From Ruminiclostridium cellobioparum DSM 1351 = ATCC 15832 (lineage in GTDB: Bacteria; Bacillota; Clostridia; Acetivibrionales; DSM-1351), in the NCBI RefSeq assembly GCF_000621505.1, contig NZ_JHYD01000009.1:124001-188000 (forward strand): a DNA stretch of 64,000 bases, written 5' to 3'. A program made the position numbers and the translations under genes. Below, piece after piece: positions 24,766-32,643 of this stretch (positions are counted from its first letter, which is position 1; each line of letters opens with the position of its first letter). The notes beneath the pieces were generated by a model. The model searched no databases. It saw nothing but the letters and a program-made list of their open reading frames with translations, and was not told the DNA's origin.

Positions 24766-26505
24766 TTAACTGTCCATCCTTTCTATTGCATCAAAGCTAC
24801 AGACTTTTGTACACAGCTTGCAGCCAACGCAAAGCGCAGGATTGATCTCCAGGTGGTCTTTCTTGTCAACTATGGCTGGACATCCTATTTTCATACAGGC
24901 TCTGCAGGTTTTGCACTTTTCCCTGGAAATCTTCCGGCTGCCTTCAAATTTAACACTTTTCAACAGGGCACAGGGTCTCTGTGATATGATAACCGACGGC
25001 TCATCTGCTTCTATCTCGGCTTTTACCACTTTTTCAAGCTCTTTTACATCGAAGGGATCAACCACTGTAACCCTTTCTATCCCCACAGCCTTGCAGAGCA
25101 GCTCAAGATCCACCTGTCTGGTGGGTTCTCCCTTGATTGTAAAGCCGGTGGTAGGATTGTGCTGGTGTCCGGTCATACCTGTTATGGAGTTGTCCAATAT
25201 CATCACGGTTGAATTTCCCTTGTTATATACTACATCAATAAGTCCTGTAATTCCCGAATGAATAAAGGTTGAATCCCCGATAACCGCTACCGTATTCTTT
25301 CTGAATTCACTGCCCCTGGCCTTTTCCATACCATGTGCCACACCAATGCTGGCACCCATGCAGATACAGGTATCCATACATTCGTTGGGAGGCAGTGCAC
25401 CGAGAGTATAGCAGCCTATGTCCCCGCTTACATTTAATTTTAATTTTTTCAATACGTAATACATGCCCCGGTGCGGACATCCCGGACACATAACAGGCGG
25501 TCTTACAGGTATGGGCTGGCCGGCTTGAACCTGTGAAGCCTCAAACTTTCTGTCAAAAAGCTTTTCGGCTATCAGCTGGGCATTGAGTTCACCCATGACA
25601 GGAAGCTTCTGTTTTCCTGTAACCTTGATCCCCATTTTCAAAATCTGGTTCTCAAAGAAAGGTTCCAGTTCCTCAACTACATATAATATTTTTACCTTTG
25701 AAGCAAATTCTGAAATCATTTTTTCAGGTATGGGATGAACCATGCCTATTTTCAGTATTGATGCGTTTGGAGCGGCTTCTTTAACATATTGATACGAGAT
25801 ACCGCTGGTGATGATGCCGACTTCCTCGCTGTCCAGCTCAATTTTGTTGAGTTCACTGGAATTGGAGAACTCCCTGAGGGCTGCCATTCTTTTTTCCACT
25901 TCAACATGTCTTCTTCTGGCCATTGCAGGCATCATTACATATTTGCTGGCATCCTTTACATAATCCTTCAGTTTGAAATTCTCCTTATCACCGATTTCCA
26001 CCGAGCTCTGTGAGTGAGATACCCTGGTGGTAAGGCGGACAATCACAGGACAGTCGAACTGTTCGCTGATTTCAAAAGCATATTTTACAAAATCCTTACA
26101 TTCCTGACTGTCAGAAGGCTCCAGCATGGGCACTTTTGACGATCTGGCGTAAAATCTGCTGTCCTGTTCATTCTGCGAGCTGTGCATTCCCGGATCATCC
26201 GCCACCATAATAACAAGACCGCCGTTTACTCCCGAATAGGAAACAGTAAACAGCGGGTCGGCGGCAACATTAAGTCCTACGTGCTTCATTGAGCATATGG
26301 CCCTTGCCCCTCCGATAGATGCTCCGATAGCAACTTCCAGGGCCACCTTTTCATTTGGTGACCATTCGGAATATATTTCGTCATATTTTGCTATGTATTC
26401 GGTAATTTCAGTACTGGGCGTACCCGGATAAGCTGCCGCTATGGTGCAGCCTGCCTCATATGCCCCTCTTGCCACAGCTTCGTTGCCAAGCATGAGCTTC
26501 TTCAT
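24766..26505 (-). CDS. iorA: Indolepyruvate:ferredoxin oxidoreductase, alpha subunit
   Basis: A 579-residue thiamine-diphosphate enzyme. The N-terminal pyrimidine-binding domain begins MLGNEAVARGAYEAG and contains AYPGTPSTEI. The TPP-binding domain holds GDIGCYTLG and VIGDSTFIHSGITGLID...NSTVMILDNSITGMTGHQ. The C-terminus carries two [4Fe-4S] motifs (CKTCRACMKIGCP and CVGCKLCTKVCS). An earlier ATG at 26517 is rejected because GGATGGAGG lies inside it. The operon is iorA-iorB-paaK-ACT. Confidence 0.95.
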   Translation of the reverse strand: MKKLMLGNEAVARGAYEAGCTIAAAYPGTPSTEITEYIAKYDEIYSEWSPNEKVALEVAIGASIGGARAICSMKHVGLNVAADPLFTVSYSGVNGGLVIMVADDPGMHSSQNEQDSRFYARSSKVPMLEPSDSQECKDFVKYAFEISEQFDCPVIVRLTTRVSHSQSSVEIGDKENFKLKDYVKDASKYVMMPAMARRRHVEVEKRMAALREFSNSSELNKIELDSEEVGIITSGISYQYVKEAAPNASILKIGMVHPIPEKMISEFASKVKILYVVEELEPFFENQILKMGIKVTGKQKLPVMGELNAQLIAEKLFDRKFEASQVQAGQPIPVRPPVMCPGCPHRGMYYVLKKLKLNVSGDIGCYTLGALPPNECMDTCICMGASIGVAHGMEKARGSEFRKNTVAVIGDSTFIHSGITGLIDVVYNKGNSTVMILDNSITGMTGHQHNPTTGFTIKGEPTRQVDLELLCKAVGIERVTVVDPFDVKELEKVVKAEIEADEPSVIISQRPCALLKSVKFEGSRKISREKCKTCRACMKIGCPAIVDKKDHLEINPALCVGCKLCTKVCSFDAIERMDS

Positions 26506-26519
26506 TTTAACCTCCATCC

Positions 26520-26535
26520 GCGCGCTTGCACACGC
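26520..26535. repeat. Hairpin upstream of the iorA ribosome-binding site
   Basis: Minus strand: GCGTG-TGCAAG-CGCGC, followed directly by GGATGGAGG. It matches the layout of the hairpins before pgsA and the SCIFF maturase gene. Confidence 0.5.
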
Positions 26536-26621
26536 TTAATAAGTAATCCAAATTCTCTATAATATTTTAATAATTTATAGCGCTAAACCATTGTTAATAT
26601 TATAATGGATTATTTTTATAA

Positions 26622-26664
26622 AAGTCAATTACTATCGGCACAGGAGGCCGGTTGTAATTGACTT
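26622..26664. repeat. Short palindromic repeat, copy B (AAGTCAATTACTATCGG family)
   Basis: AAGTCAATTACTATCGG (26622-26638) and CCGGTTGTAATTGACTT (26648-26664) are near-perfect inverted repeats around a 9-bp loop. This is the most complete hairpin of the three copies (others at 224 and 58144). Confidence 0.8.
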
Positions 26665-26695
26665 CCAAAGCGGAGGCAATTTATTGTGTCAGCAG

Positions 26696-27067
26696 CTAAT
26701 CCTCATAGATTATTTCAAGTTTAATTTTATCATAAACGTCTTTCGAATTCCTTGCCAGCATATAAGGTGACAAAATCAGCAGTTCAATCATATTTACCCT
26801 GTATTTTTTATTTTTTCTGCCCTCTTTGGGATAAAGTTCATAACTGACAACATTTCTCAATATTATTGGAACCATGACTCCTTTACTGCTGAGAAAGTTC
26901 AGTTCCAGTGTTTCAATTTTAGAATCCTGCCGGCTGGTCCAATATGGTTTATACCCGACCGCCATAAGTTTTCCGTCTATTCCAAGCTCCATACTCCTCA
27001 GGGTGTATTGGTTCCTGAGCATATCTGAAAATATGTTCTTCAACCTGTCAATATCCATATAATCCAA
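26696..27067 (-). CDS. Uncharacterised protein, 123 residues
   Basis: Soluble, mixed alpha/beta, with no cysteine and no recognised motif. It has a basic stretch (KEGRKNKKYRVN) and ends in an acidic pair. The start is probably TTG at 27067, well spaced from GGGAGGAATAG; the internal ATG three codons later is too far from that site. It is divergent from the LCP gene and has a palindromic repeat just downstream. No function is proposed. Confidence 0.65.
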   Translation of the reverse strand: MDYMDIDRLKNIFSDMLRNQYTLRSMELGIDGKLMAVGYKPYWTSRQDSKIETLELNFLSSKGVMVPIILRNVVSYELYPKEGRKNKKYRVNMIELLILSPYMLARNSKDVYDKIKLEIIYED

Positions 27068-27288
27068 GTACTATTCCTCCCTTAGAAAAGCTATAAACGC
27101 TCTAATATATATTATGTTGTGTAAACATAATATGTTACATCGGCTGATGCTGAAGGAATACTTTCGACATTTACAGTCACTTATTTTTATAAAAAAATGG
27201 GTGATAATATATGGTATATACTATATTTTATGATATAATTCTATGATGATAAAAATAAAAAAAATAATATATACTAATGAGGTCCGAA

Positions 27289-28425
27289 ATGAACACGAGA
27301 AAATTTACGTATATAACTACGCTGATACTTGGGACGTTTCTTTTTGCACTTGGAACGTTTTTTATGTTTTATATAAATAATATTGCTCCCGAGCCGGGCT
27401 CGGATACACCCATACCTCATATATTAAACGGTCTTAGCGGTACAAAGAAAAACGATCCCATGAATTTTCTTGTACTCGTTGGGGATAAATCCAGCGGTAA
27501 TACCGATTCCATGATGGTTGCAAACTATAACCCCGATACAAAGCAGATAAGTATTGTCACCATTCCCCGCGACACCCATGTCAAGCTCAGGAACAATATC
27601 CTGCCCAAGATAAATGCGGCATATGCTGCCGGAGGCAGAGAACATGACGGTGCCATGTACGCGGCTGAAATAGTAAGCAACCTTACAGGTATTAACATAA
27701 ATTACTATGTCCACATAAATATTTCTTCCATTAAGAAAATAACCGATATGCTGGGAGGAGTCAGTTTTGATGTGCCTGCCGACTTAAGGTATGAAGATCC
27801 TACCCAGGACCTGTACATCAATTTGAAAAAAGGCTATCAGCTCCTGGACGGTGACAAGGTTGAACAGCTGCTGAGGTTCAGAAAACCAAACGAAAGGCTT
27901 TATTCCCGTGAGGAATTAAAGGAATTGAGAAAGTTCTATGACGGCAGTGACATCAAAAGAACTGAAATGCAGGTAAAATTTATTAAGGAGTTTATAGGAC
28001 AAAAGCTGAATATCCAATATCTGCCCAAATTTAATTCGGTAATCAATTACGCTTTTGAAAACATTATAACAAATATGATGTTAAGTGATGCGTTAAAACT
28101 GACCTCCGGTGTGATCAACATTTCGGCCGACAATTTTAATTCCTTCAGGCTGGACGGTGAGGACAAGATAATTAACGGCGGTTGGTTCTATGAATATAAC
28201 GGTAATATTATCAATATTGACTCCAAGGAATCCCTTCCGGCCGAAGACATCGTATCCCGGTACTTTAAATCAGCAGGCGGAATTGTTACTCCTTCCGAGT
28301 TGTTTGTGCCGAAACACCGGGATGATGAAGACGACAAGCCAGCAAAAAAACCTGCAAGATCAACCGTGAAAAACCCTTCAAATTCTCAAACGGATTCAAA
28401 GGGTAACGGAAAAGACAAACCTTAG
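27289..28425 (+). CDS. LytR-CpsA-Psr (LCP) family protein
   Basis: A 378-residue membrane-anchored protein. One transmembrane helix lies near residues 4-29, then the LCP domain with DSMMVANYNPDTKQISIVTI, PRDTHVKL, KINAAYAAGG and the conserved arginines of EQLLRFRKPNERL. LCP enzymes transfer undecaprenyl-linked glycans to peptidoglycan on the outside of the cell. The C-terminal 50 residues are disordered and rich in Lys, Pro and Ser. The ATG at 27289 follows GAGGTCCGAA and is preferred over 27277. TATAAT at 27234 may be part of its promoter. Confidence 0.87.
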   Translation: MNTRKFTYITTLILGTFLFALGTFFMFYINNIAPEPGSDTPIPHILNGLSGTKKNDPMNFLVLVGDKSSGNTDSMMVANYNPDTKQISIVTIPRDTHVKLRNNILPKINAAYAAGGREHDGAMYAAEIVSNLTGININYYVHINISSIKKITDMLGGVSFDVPADLRYEDPTQDLYINLKKGYQLLDGDKVEQLLRFRKPNERLYSREELKELRKFYDGSDIKRTEMQVKFIKEFIGQKLNIQYLPKFNSVINYAFENIITNMMLSDALKLTSGVINISADNFNSFRLDGEDKIINGGWFYEYNGNIINIDSKESLPAEDIVSRYFKSAGGIVTPSELFVPKHRDDEDDKPAKKPARSTVKNPSNSQTDSKGNGKDKP

Positions 28426-28455
28426 TTTTTACTTTTTTATATGATATGAAATGAC

Positions 28456-28488
28456 AAGCGTTAGTCAGGTGCCGGCCTGCTAACGCTT
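28456..28488 (+). terminator. Terminator after the LCP gene
   Basis: AAGCGTTAG (28456-28464) pairs with CTAACGCTT (28480-28488) around a GC-rich loop that contains GCCGGC. The T-run is short. It may serve both convergent genes. Confidence 0.65.
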
Positions 28489-28525
28489 TATTTATCAATA
28501 ATTATGCAGTGTTATCATGAATAAT

Positions 28526-28792
28526 TTACTTGTGTCTCGGAGATCTTTTCACAAGTACGGCCGCTTTTGTAATGGCAGCAATGACATCCACTTCAAACTG
28601 ATTTCTAAGAGCATTTGCCTTTGAATACAGCTCTCCTTTTTCAGTTGCTATGTATTTGGGAGGCAGGTCATTTAATGCAAGGGCTGCAATATCCATGACG
28701 CACATCTCACATTTGCACATGTTTATATCGTCAAGAACACCTTCCATTAAATTTAAGACCACTTCTTCCATATAATTTTTTATAACAACCAT
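28526..28792 (-). CDS. comFB: ComFB-family protein
   Basis: An 88-residue protein matching the late-competence protein ComFB family: KNYMEEVVLNLMEGVLDD, CKCEMCVMDIAALALNDLPPKY and a C-terminal AAITKAAVLVKRSPRH. The CxCxxC cluster is typical of these zinc-binding small proteins; relatives have been reported to bind cyclic dinucleotides. An in-frame start at 28822 is rejected because AAGGAGGATAAAA directly precedes the ATG at 28792. No other competence gene is nearby. Confidence 0.8.
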   Translation of the reverse strand: MVVIKNYMEEVVLNLMEGVLDDINMCKCEMCVMDIAALALNDLPPKYIATEKGELYSKANALRNQFEVDVIAAITKAAVLVKRSPRHK

Positions 28793-28877
28793 TTTTATCC
28801 TCCTTATACAAATCACATGCATTTTACAAAATTAATACAAAATAATCTTTTTATCTTAGTATTATTCGGTATTTATT

Positions 28878-29762
28878 TTATAATTCCTCTAATTTATTTA
28901 TAAGATTTAATATTTCAACGGCATGATTTTTGGAGACGGCTTTGCCGGTCCATATCTCAAATGCAGATATTCCTTGATTTATCAGCATTCCAAAACCATT
29001 TCGCACTTTGCAGCCTCTCAATTCTGCCTGTTTAAGAAACTCAGTTTCTCGGGGAGTATAAATAATATCATATACCAGCTGATGCCTTTGGAATTCAAAG
29101 CTAAAGTCAAACGGGATTTTAGCTTCATATGTACTCATTCCTGCCGGTGTGGTGTTTATAACTATATCACTGCTTTTGAAGCAATCTGAAAATCCCGGTT
29201 CCTCCGGAACGATACCTGTTACAATACTGCCGAAATTGTTTTTAACCAGTTCAACGATATTCTCTGCATTGGCCAGGGTTCTGTTGACAATTGTCAGATG
29301 CTTTACCCCTTCAGCTGCCAGCTTTACCGCCAGAGCCCTTGCAGTGCCTCCGGCTCCAAGCAGTACGACCTTTTTGCCTGCAAAACCGGTTTCAAAAGCA
29401 TCCCTGAAATCCCGGGCAAACCCTTCCGCATCGGTGTTGTACCCTTTCAGCCTGCCTTCGATATTTTTGACAGTATTGACAGCCCCCATCAGGAGAGCAT
29501 CATTTGAAATATCATCAAGATATTTAATGATTTCCTTTTTATAGGGTACCGTAACATTAAAACCGGTGAAGTTCTGAGCCTTAAAGCCGTTAACCGCCCT
29601 CTCCAGTTCCCCCCCGTTGACATGTATTGGTACGTAGATGGCGTTTATATTATATTCTCTGAATAAAGTATTATGAATGTACGGAGATTTTGTATGTTCC
29701 ACCGGACAGCCGATCAGCCCCAGAAGCCCGGTTTTTCCATTGACGGTTTCTACAAGATTCAT
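28878..29762 (-). CDS. aroE: Shikimate dehydrogenase
   Basis: A 294-residue enzyme of aromatic amino-acid synthesis that reduces 3-dehydroshikimate with NADPH. Substrate-site blocks are GCPVEHTKSPYIHN, FNVTVPYKKEIIKYL (catalytic Lys) and NTDAEGFARDF. The NADP loop is VVLLGAGGTARALAVKLA. GAGGAGAGGAG precedes the ATG. It lies directly after the YqeG-type phosphatase gene in the same direction, a pairing seen in other clostridia. Confidence 0.95.
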   Translation of the reverse strand: MNLVETVNGKTGLLGLIGCPVEHTKSPYIHNTLFREYNINAIYVPIHVNGGELERAVNGFKAQNFTGFNVTVPYKKEIIKYLDDISNDALLMGAVNTVKNIEGRLKGYNTDAEGFARDFRDAFETGFAGKKVVLLGAGGTARALAVKLAAEGVKHLTIVNRTLANAENIVELVKNNFGSIVTGIVPEEPGFSDCFKSSDIVINTTPAGMSTYEAKIPFDFSFEFQRHQLVYDIIYTPRETEFLKQAELRGCKVRNGFGMLINQGISAFEIWTGKAVSKNHAVEILNLINKLEEL

Positions 29763-29784
29763 ATAAAAGCTCCTCTCCTCATTA

Positions 29785-30354
29785 TTATTTTTTGTATCTG
29801 GCTTTTTCCATGGCCAGCCTGTTTTTCTTCCAGAGCTCTCTTCTTTTGAGCTGGTGCTCGAGTTTTTTCATATACCTGGCAAGGATGAGCTTTTCAGGCC
29901 ACCGCTTAACTCTCACATACAGAATCTCCCTTTTGTCTATGGGTTTGACCAGTATTGTAAGCATATTGGCTTTATTGCCGCCATGGATGTCGGTAAATAT
30001 CTGATCTCCCACAACTGCAATGCTTTCCGGCTCGAGTTCCAGTACGTCGGCCGCTTTTAAAAAGGCCCTGCCTGAAGGTTTGTACGCTCTGTGGATTGCT
30101 GTTACCGCAATCTCCCTGTTGAACCTTATAACCCGTTTCCGGGCCGCATTGGATAAAATACATACCTTGAAGCCTCTTTTTTTAAGTTCCCCAATCCAGG
30201 TAATGGCGTTTTGGTCGGCATCCTTGCTGTGCATTGGAACAAGTGTATTGTCTATGTCCAGTATGAAACCCTTTATGCCTTTCTTTTCAAGCATATCCAG
30301 GTCTATATGCCTTATGCTGTCATAATATAAATCAGGATAATACTTCTCGATCAT
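29785..30354 (-). CDS. YqeG-family HAD IIIA-type phosphatase
   Basis: A 189-residue HAD-superfamily protein. The catalytic motif is DIDNTLVP (DxDxT), with motif II in CILSNAARKR and motif III in VVGDQIFTDIHGGN. The C-terminal 30 residues are strongly basic. In other Firmicutes YqeG precedes aroE and the GTPase YqeH; here only aroE follows. The substrate is unknown. GGAGGAAAATAAC precedes the ATG. Confidence 0.87.
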   Translation of the reverse strand: MIEKYYPDLYYDSIRHIDLDMLEKKGIKGFILDIDNTLVPMHSKDADQNAITWIGELKKRGFKVCILSNAARKRVIRFNREIAVTAIHRAYKPSGRAFLKAADVLELEPESIAVVGDQIFTDIHGGNKANMLTILVKPIDKREILYVRVKRWPEKLILARYMKKLEHQLKRRELWKKNRLAMEKARYKK

Positions 30355-30494
30355 TTGTTATTTTCCTCCATTAATTTATTAATAATAACAAAAGATTTGC
30401 TGCTGTACAAGCTTTCAATAGTATTAGTATCATTTAAATCATGAAATTAAATACTTAATTTCCGTATTTCAATTTTTATTATTACTGTTCAAAT

Positions 30495-32642
30495 TCATTT
30501 TTCTATTTCAAGTATACGGTTTTCAAGGCAAAGCTGTAAATCCAGCTTTTTAACCGTTCCGTTAAAGAATTTGATTTCCACCGTCTGTCCTGATATGGGA
30601 TTTGGCTGATCTGGAGGATCCATTGATATAACGGCACCTCTTCCAAATTTGGAATGCTTTACAATCACTCCTTCTCCCAAACCGGCCGCAAAGTCATTTT
30701 TTACAAGCCGGTTAACCTCCTTTACAAATATTGAAGGCATGCGCTTTTCAAGGTTGGCAGAAGCAGGATATATCAGGTACAGCTCCTGCCTGGCCCTTGT
30801 CATACCCACATAAAAAAGCCTTCTTTCCTCCTCCAGTTCGGTCAGGTCTTTTGTTTCGGAGGCCTTTTCAAGCACCTTGTCCCCCGGAAGCTCGCTGTTT
30901 ATGAGGTCTATAAGGAATACACCGTCGTATTCCAGACCTTTTGAGGAATGCATTGTGCTAAGGGTAATATCCAAATCCACTTCCTGCTCTTTTATTTTAT
31001 TATCTCCTTCAAAGAGGTCATCCAATTCAGTCAGTCTGCCCAGGAACTCCAGCAGTGTCTGACAGTTGCAGGCAATCCCCTGGAGAATATCAAACAACTT
31101 CCAGAGGTATTCGAAAGAAAGCCCTGCAAGCCGGCAATATTCCCTAATGCTGTCCAGATAATTAAAATTGGTCTTAATATATTCCAGGGCATTCCAGGGC
31201 CGCTTTTTTGCCAGGTTTGAAAACTCCAGTTTCAATTCCTGCAAACTGTTTATCTGAAAGGGTTTCAGCTCCACACCGTTCATAATGCGGTCGATTACCG
31301 GCCTGTCCCCGTTTCCTTCCGTGGCGCATTCCAGCATTGCTCTTGATATGTACCTGTTCATCTTGTAATATATCTTTGAGAAGGCCTCCACATCCTGGGG
31401 GTCAAGCGCGAAGTGCAGAAACGCCGTTACCTCCTGTACCAGCCAGTGCTTAAAGAAGTACAGCCTGTTTTGCCGTACCTTGAAGGGCAGTTTGTTTCTA
31501 TGGAGCAAATCTGCTATAAGTATTGAAGACAGGTTGTTTCTGTACAGGACGGCAACTTGCTTTTTTCTTCTTCTGCCTCCGTTTTCGCATTTAATGTCAT
31601 TTATTCCGGGTTTAAGCCTGTCCAAAACAAACTTCAACTGTTCCTGCTGATCCCTGACTTTGACTATTTCCGGTTCTTTAGCAGCCAAATTGCAGGTTAC
31701 ATGATTTTTTTCATACCTGTTTTTATTTTGTTTTATAAAACTGCTGCTGAGCTTTACAATATTTTCAGAAGAGCGGTAATTGTTCTCAAGTCTGAATATC
31801 CTGCAGCCTTCAAATTGCTTTTCAAAATCCAGGATGTTCCCGGGCTCTGCTCCCCGGAAGCCGTATATTGACTGGTCGTCGTCGGCCACCATAAACAGGT
31901 TCCGGTTTTGGGCCGACAATAGTTTTATTATCTCAAACTGTATTTTTGAAAGATCCTGTCCTTCATCCACCTGTATATAGCTGTACCTGCTTCTATATCT
32001 CTGGAGCAGTGCGGGATATTTTGAAAGGATATTGAAGGCATAGGTAAGCATATCGTCAAAATCAATCAGAAGGTTGCTTCTCTTATAATCCTCATAGGCC
32101 TTGTATATCAGGGAAAATTTTTTGGTGCTGGTGTTCAGTTCCTCAAAGTCCTTTATAAGACTATTTTTAACAAGACCAATTTCATTAATGAGATTTTCCA
32201 GCTCATCATCGCCGATCTTTGAGTTATTTATGTTCTGGTAAATATCCTTGAGCAGCTGGTGCTTGCTCACATCCTGGTCATTTCCTTCAATACGCTTAAG
32301 TGTCCTGCCTTTCATCCCTTCATAATCCCGTACAACTCTGTTGCAAAAGCTGTGCAGCGTGGCAAAATGTACTTTCACAGGGATTTCAGAGCCATAAAGC
32401 CTGCTAAAGCGCTTATCCATTTCCAATTGGGCAGCCTTATTAAAGGTCAAGGTCAATATACTCTTTGGGTCAACACCTGCTTCCCTGATTAAGTACGCAG
32501 CCCTTGCGGTTATTACAGTTGTCTTTCCCGAACCCGGCCCTGCCAGAATCAGCGCAGGACCAGTTACATGGCATGCAGCCTTCCTTTGTTCGGCATTTAA
32601 ATCTATACCGTATTTGCTTTTCATTGTGTCAAAAAAGCTCAA
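30495..32642 (-). CDS. UvrD/PcrA-like superfamily 1 DNA helicase
   Basis: A 715-residue helicase. Motifs in order: Q/Walker A region LNAEQRKAACHVTGPALILA with GPGSGKTT, Ia LTFNKAA, II QVDEGQDLS (DExx variant), III VADDDQSIYGFRGA, IV LENNYRSSENIV, V TMHSSKGLEYDGVFLI and VI RRLFYVGMTRARQELYL. A C-terminal Tudor-like segment (KHSKFGRGAVI) resembles that of PcrA. It probably starts at TTG (32642), two bases after the stop of the upstream nuclease-helicase gene, so the two form an operon behind a LexA box. Confidence 0.9.
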   Translation of the reverse strand: MSFFDTMKSKYGIDLNAEQRKAACHVTGPALILAGPGSGKTTVITARAAYLIREAGVDPKSILTLTFNKAAQLEMDKRFSRLYGSEIPVKVHFATLHSFCNRVVRDYEGMKGRTLKRIEGNDQDVSKHQLLKDIYQNINNSKIGDDELENLINEIGLVKNSLIKDFEELNTSTKKFSLIYKAYEDYKRSNLLIDFDDMLTYAFNILSKYPALLQRYRSRYSYIQVDEGQDLSKIQFEIIKLLSAQNRNLFMVADDDQSIYGFRGAEPGNILDFEKQFEGCRIFRLENNYRSSENIVKLSSSFIKQNKNRYEKNHVTCNLAAKEPEIVKVRDQQEQLKFVLDRLKPGINDIKCENGGRRRKKQVAVLYRNNLSSILIADLLHRNKLPFKVRQNRLYFFKHWLVQEVTAFLHFALDPQDVEAFSKIYYKMNRYISRAMLECATEGNGDRPVIDRIMNGVELKPFQINSLQELKLEFSNLAKKRPWNALEYIKTNFNYLDSIREYCRLAGLSFEYLWKLFDILQGIACNCQTLLEFLGRLTELDDLFEGDNKIKEQEVDLDITLSTMHSSKGLEYDGVFLIDLINSELPGDKVLEKASETKDLTELEEERRLFYVGMTRARQELYLIYPASANLEKRMPSIFVKEVNRLVKNDFAAGLGEGVIVKHSKFGRGAVISMDPPDQPNPISGQTVEIKFFNGTVKKLDLQLCLENRILEIEK

Positions 32643-32643
32643 A

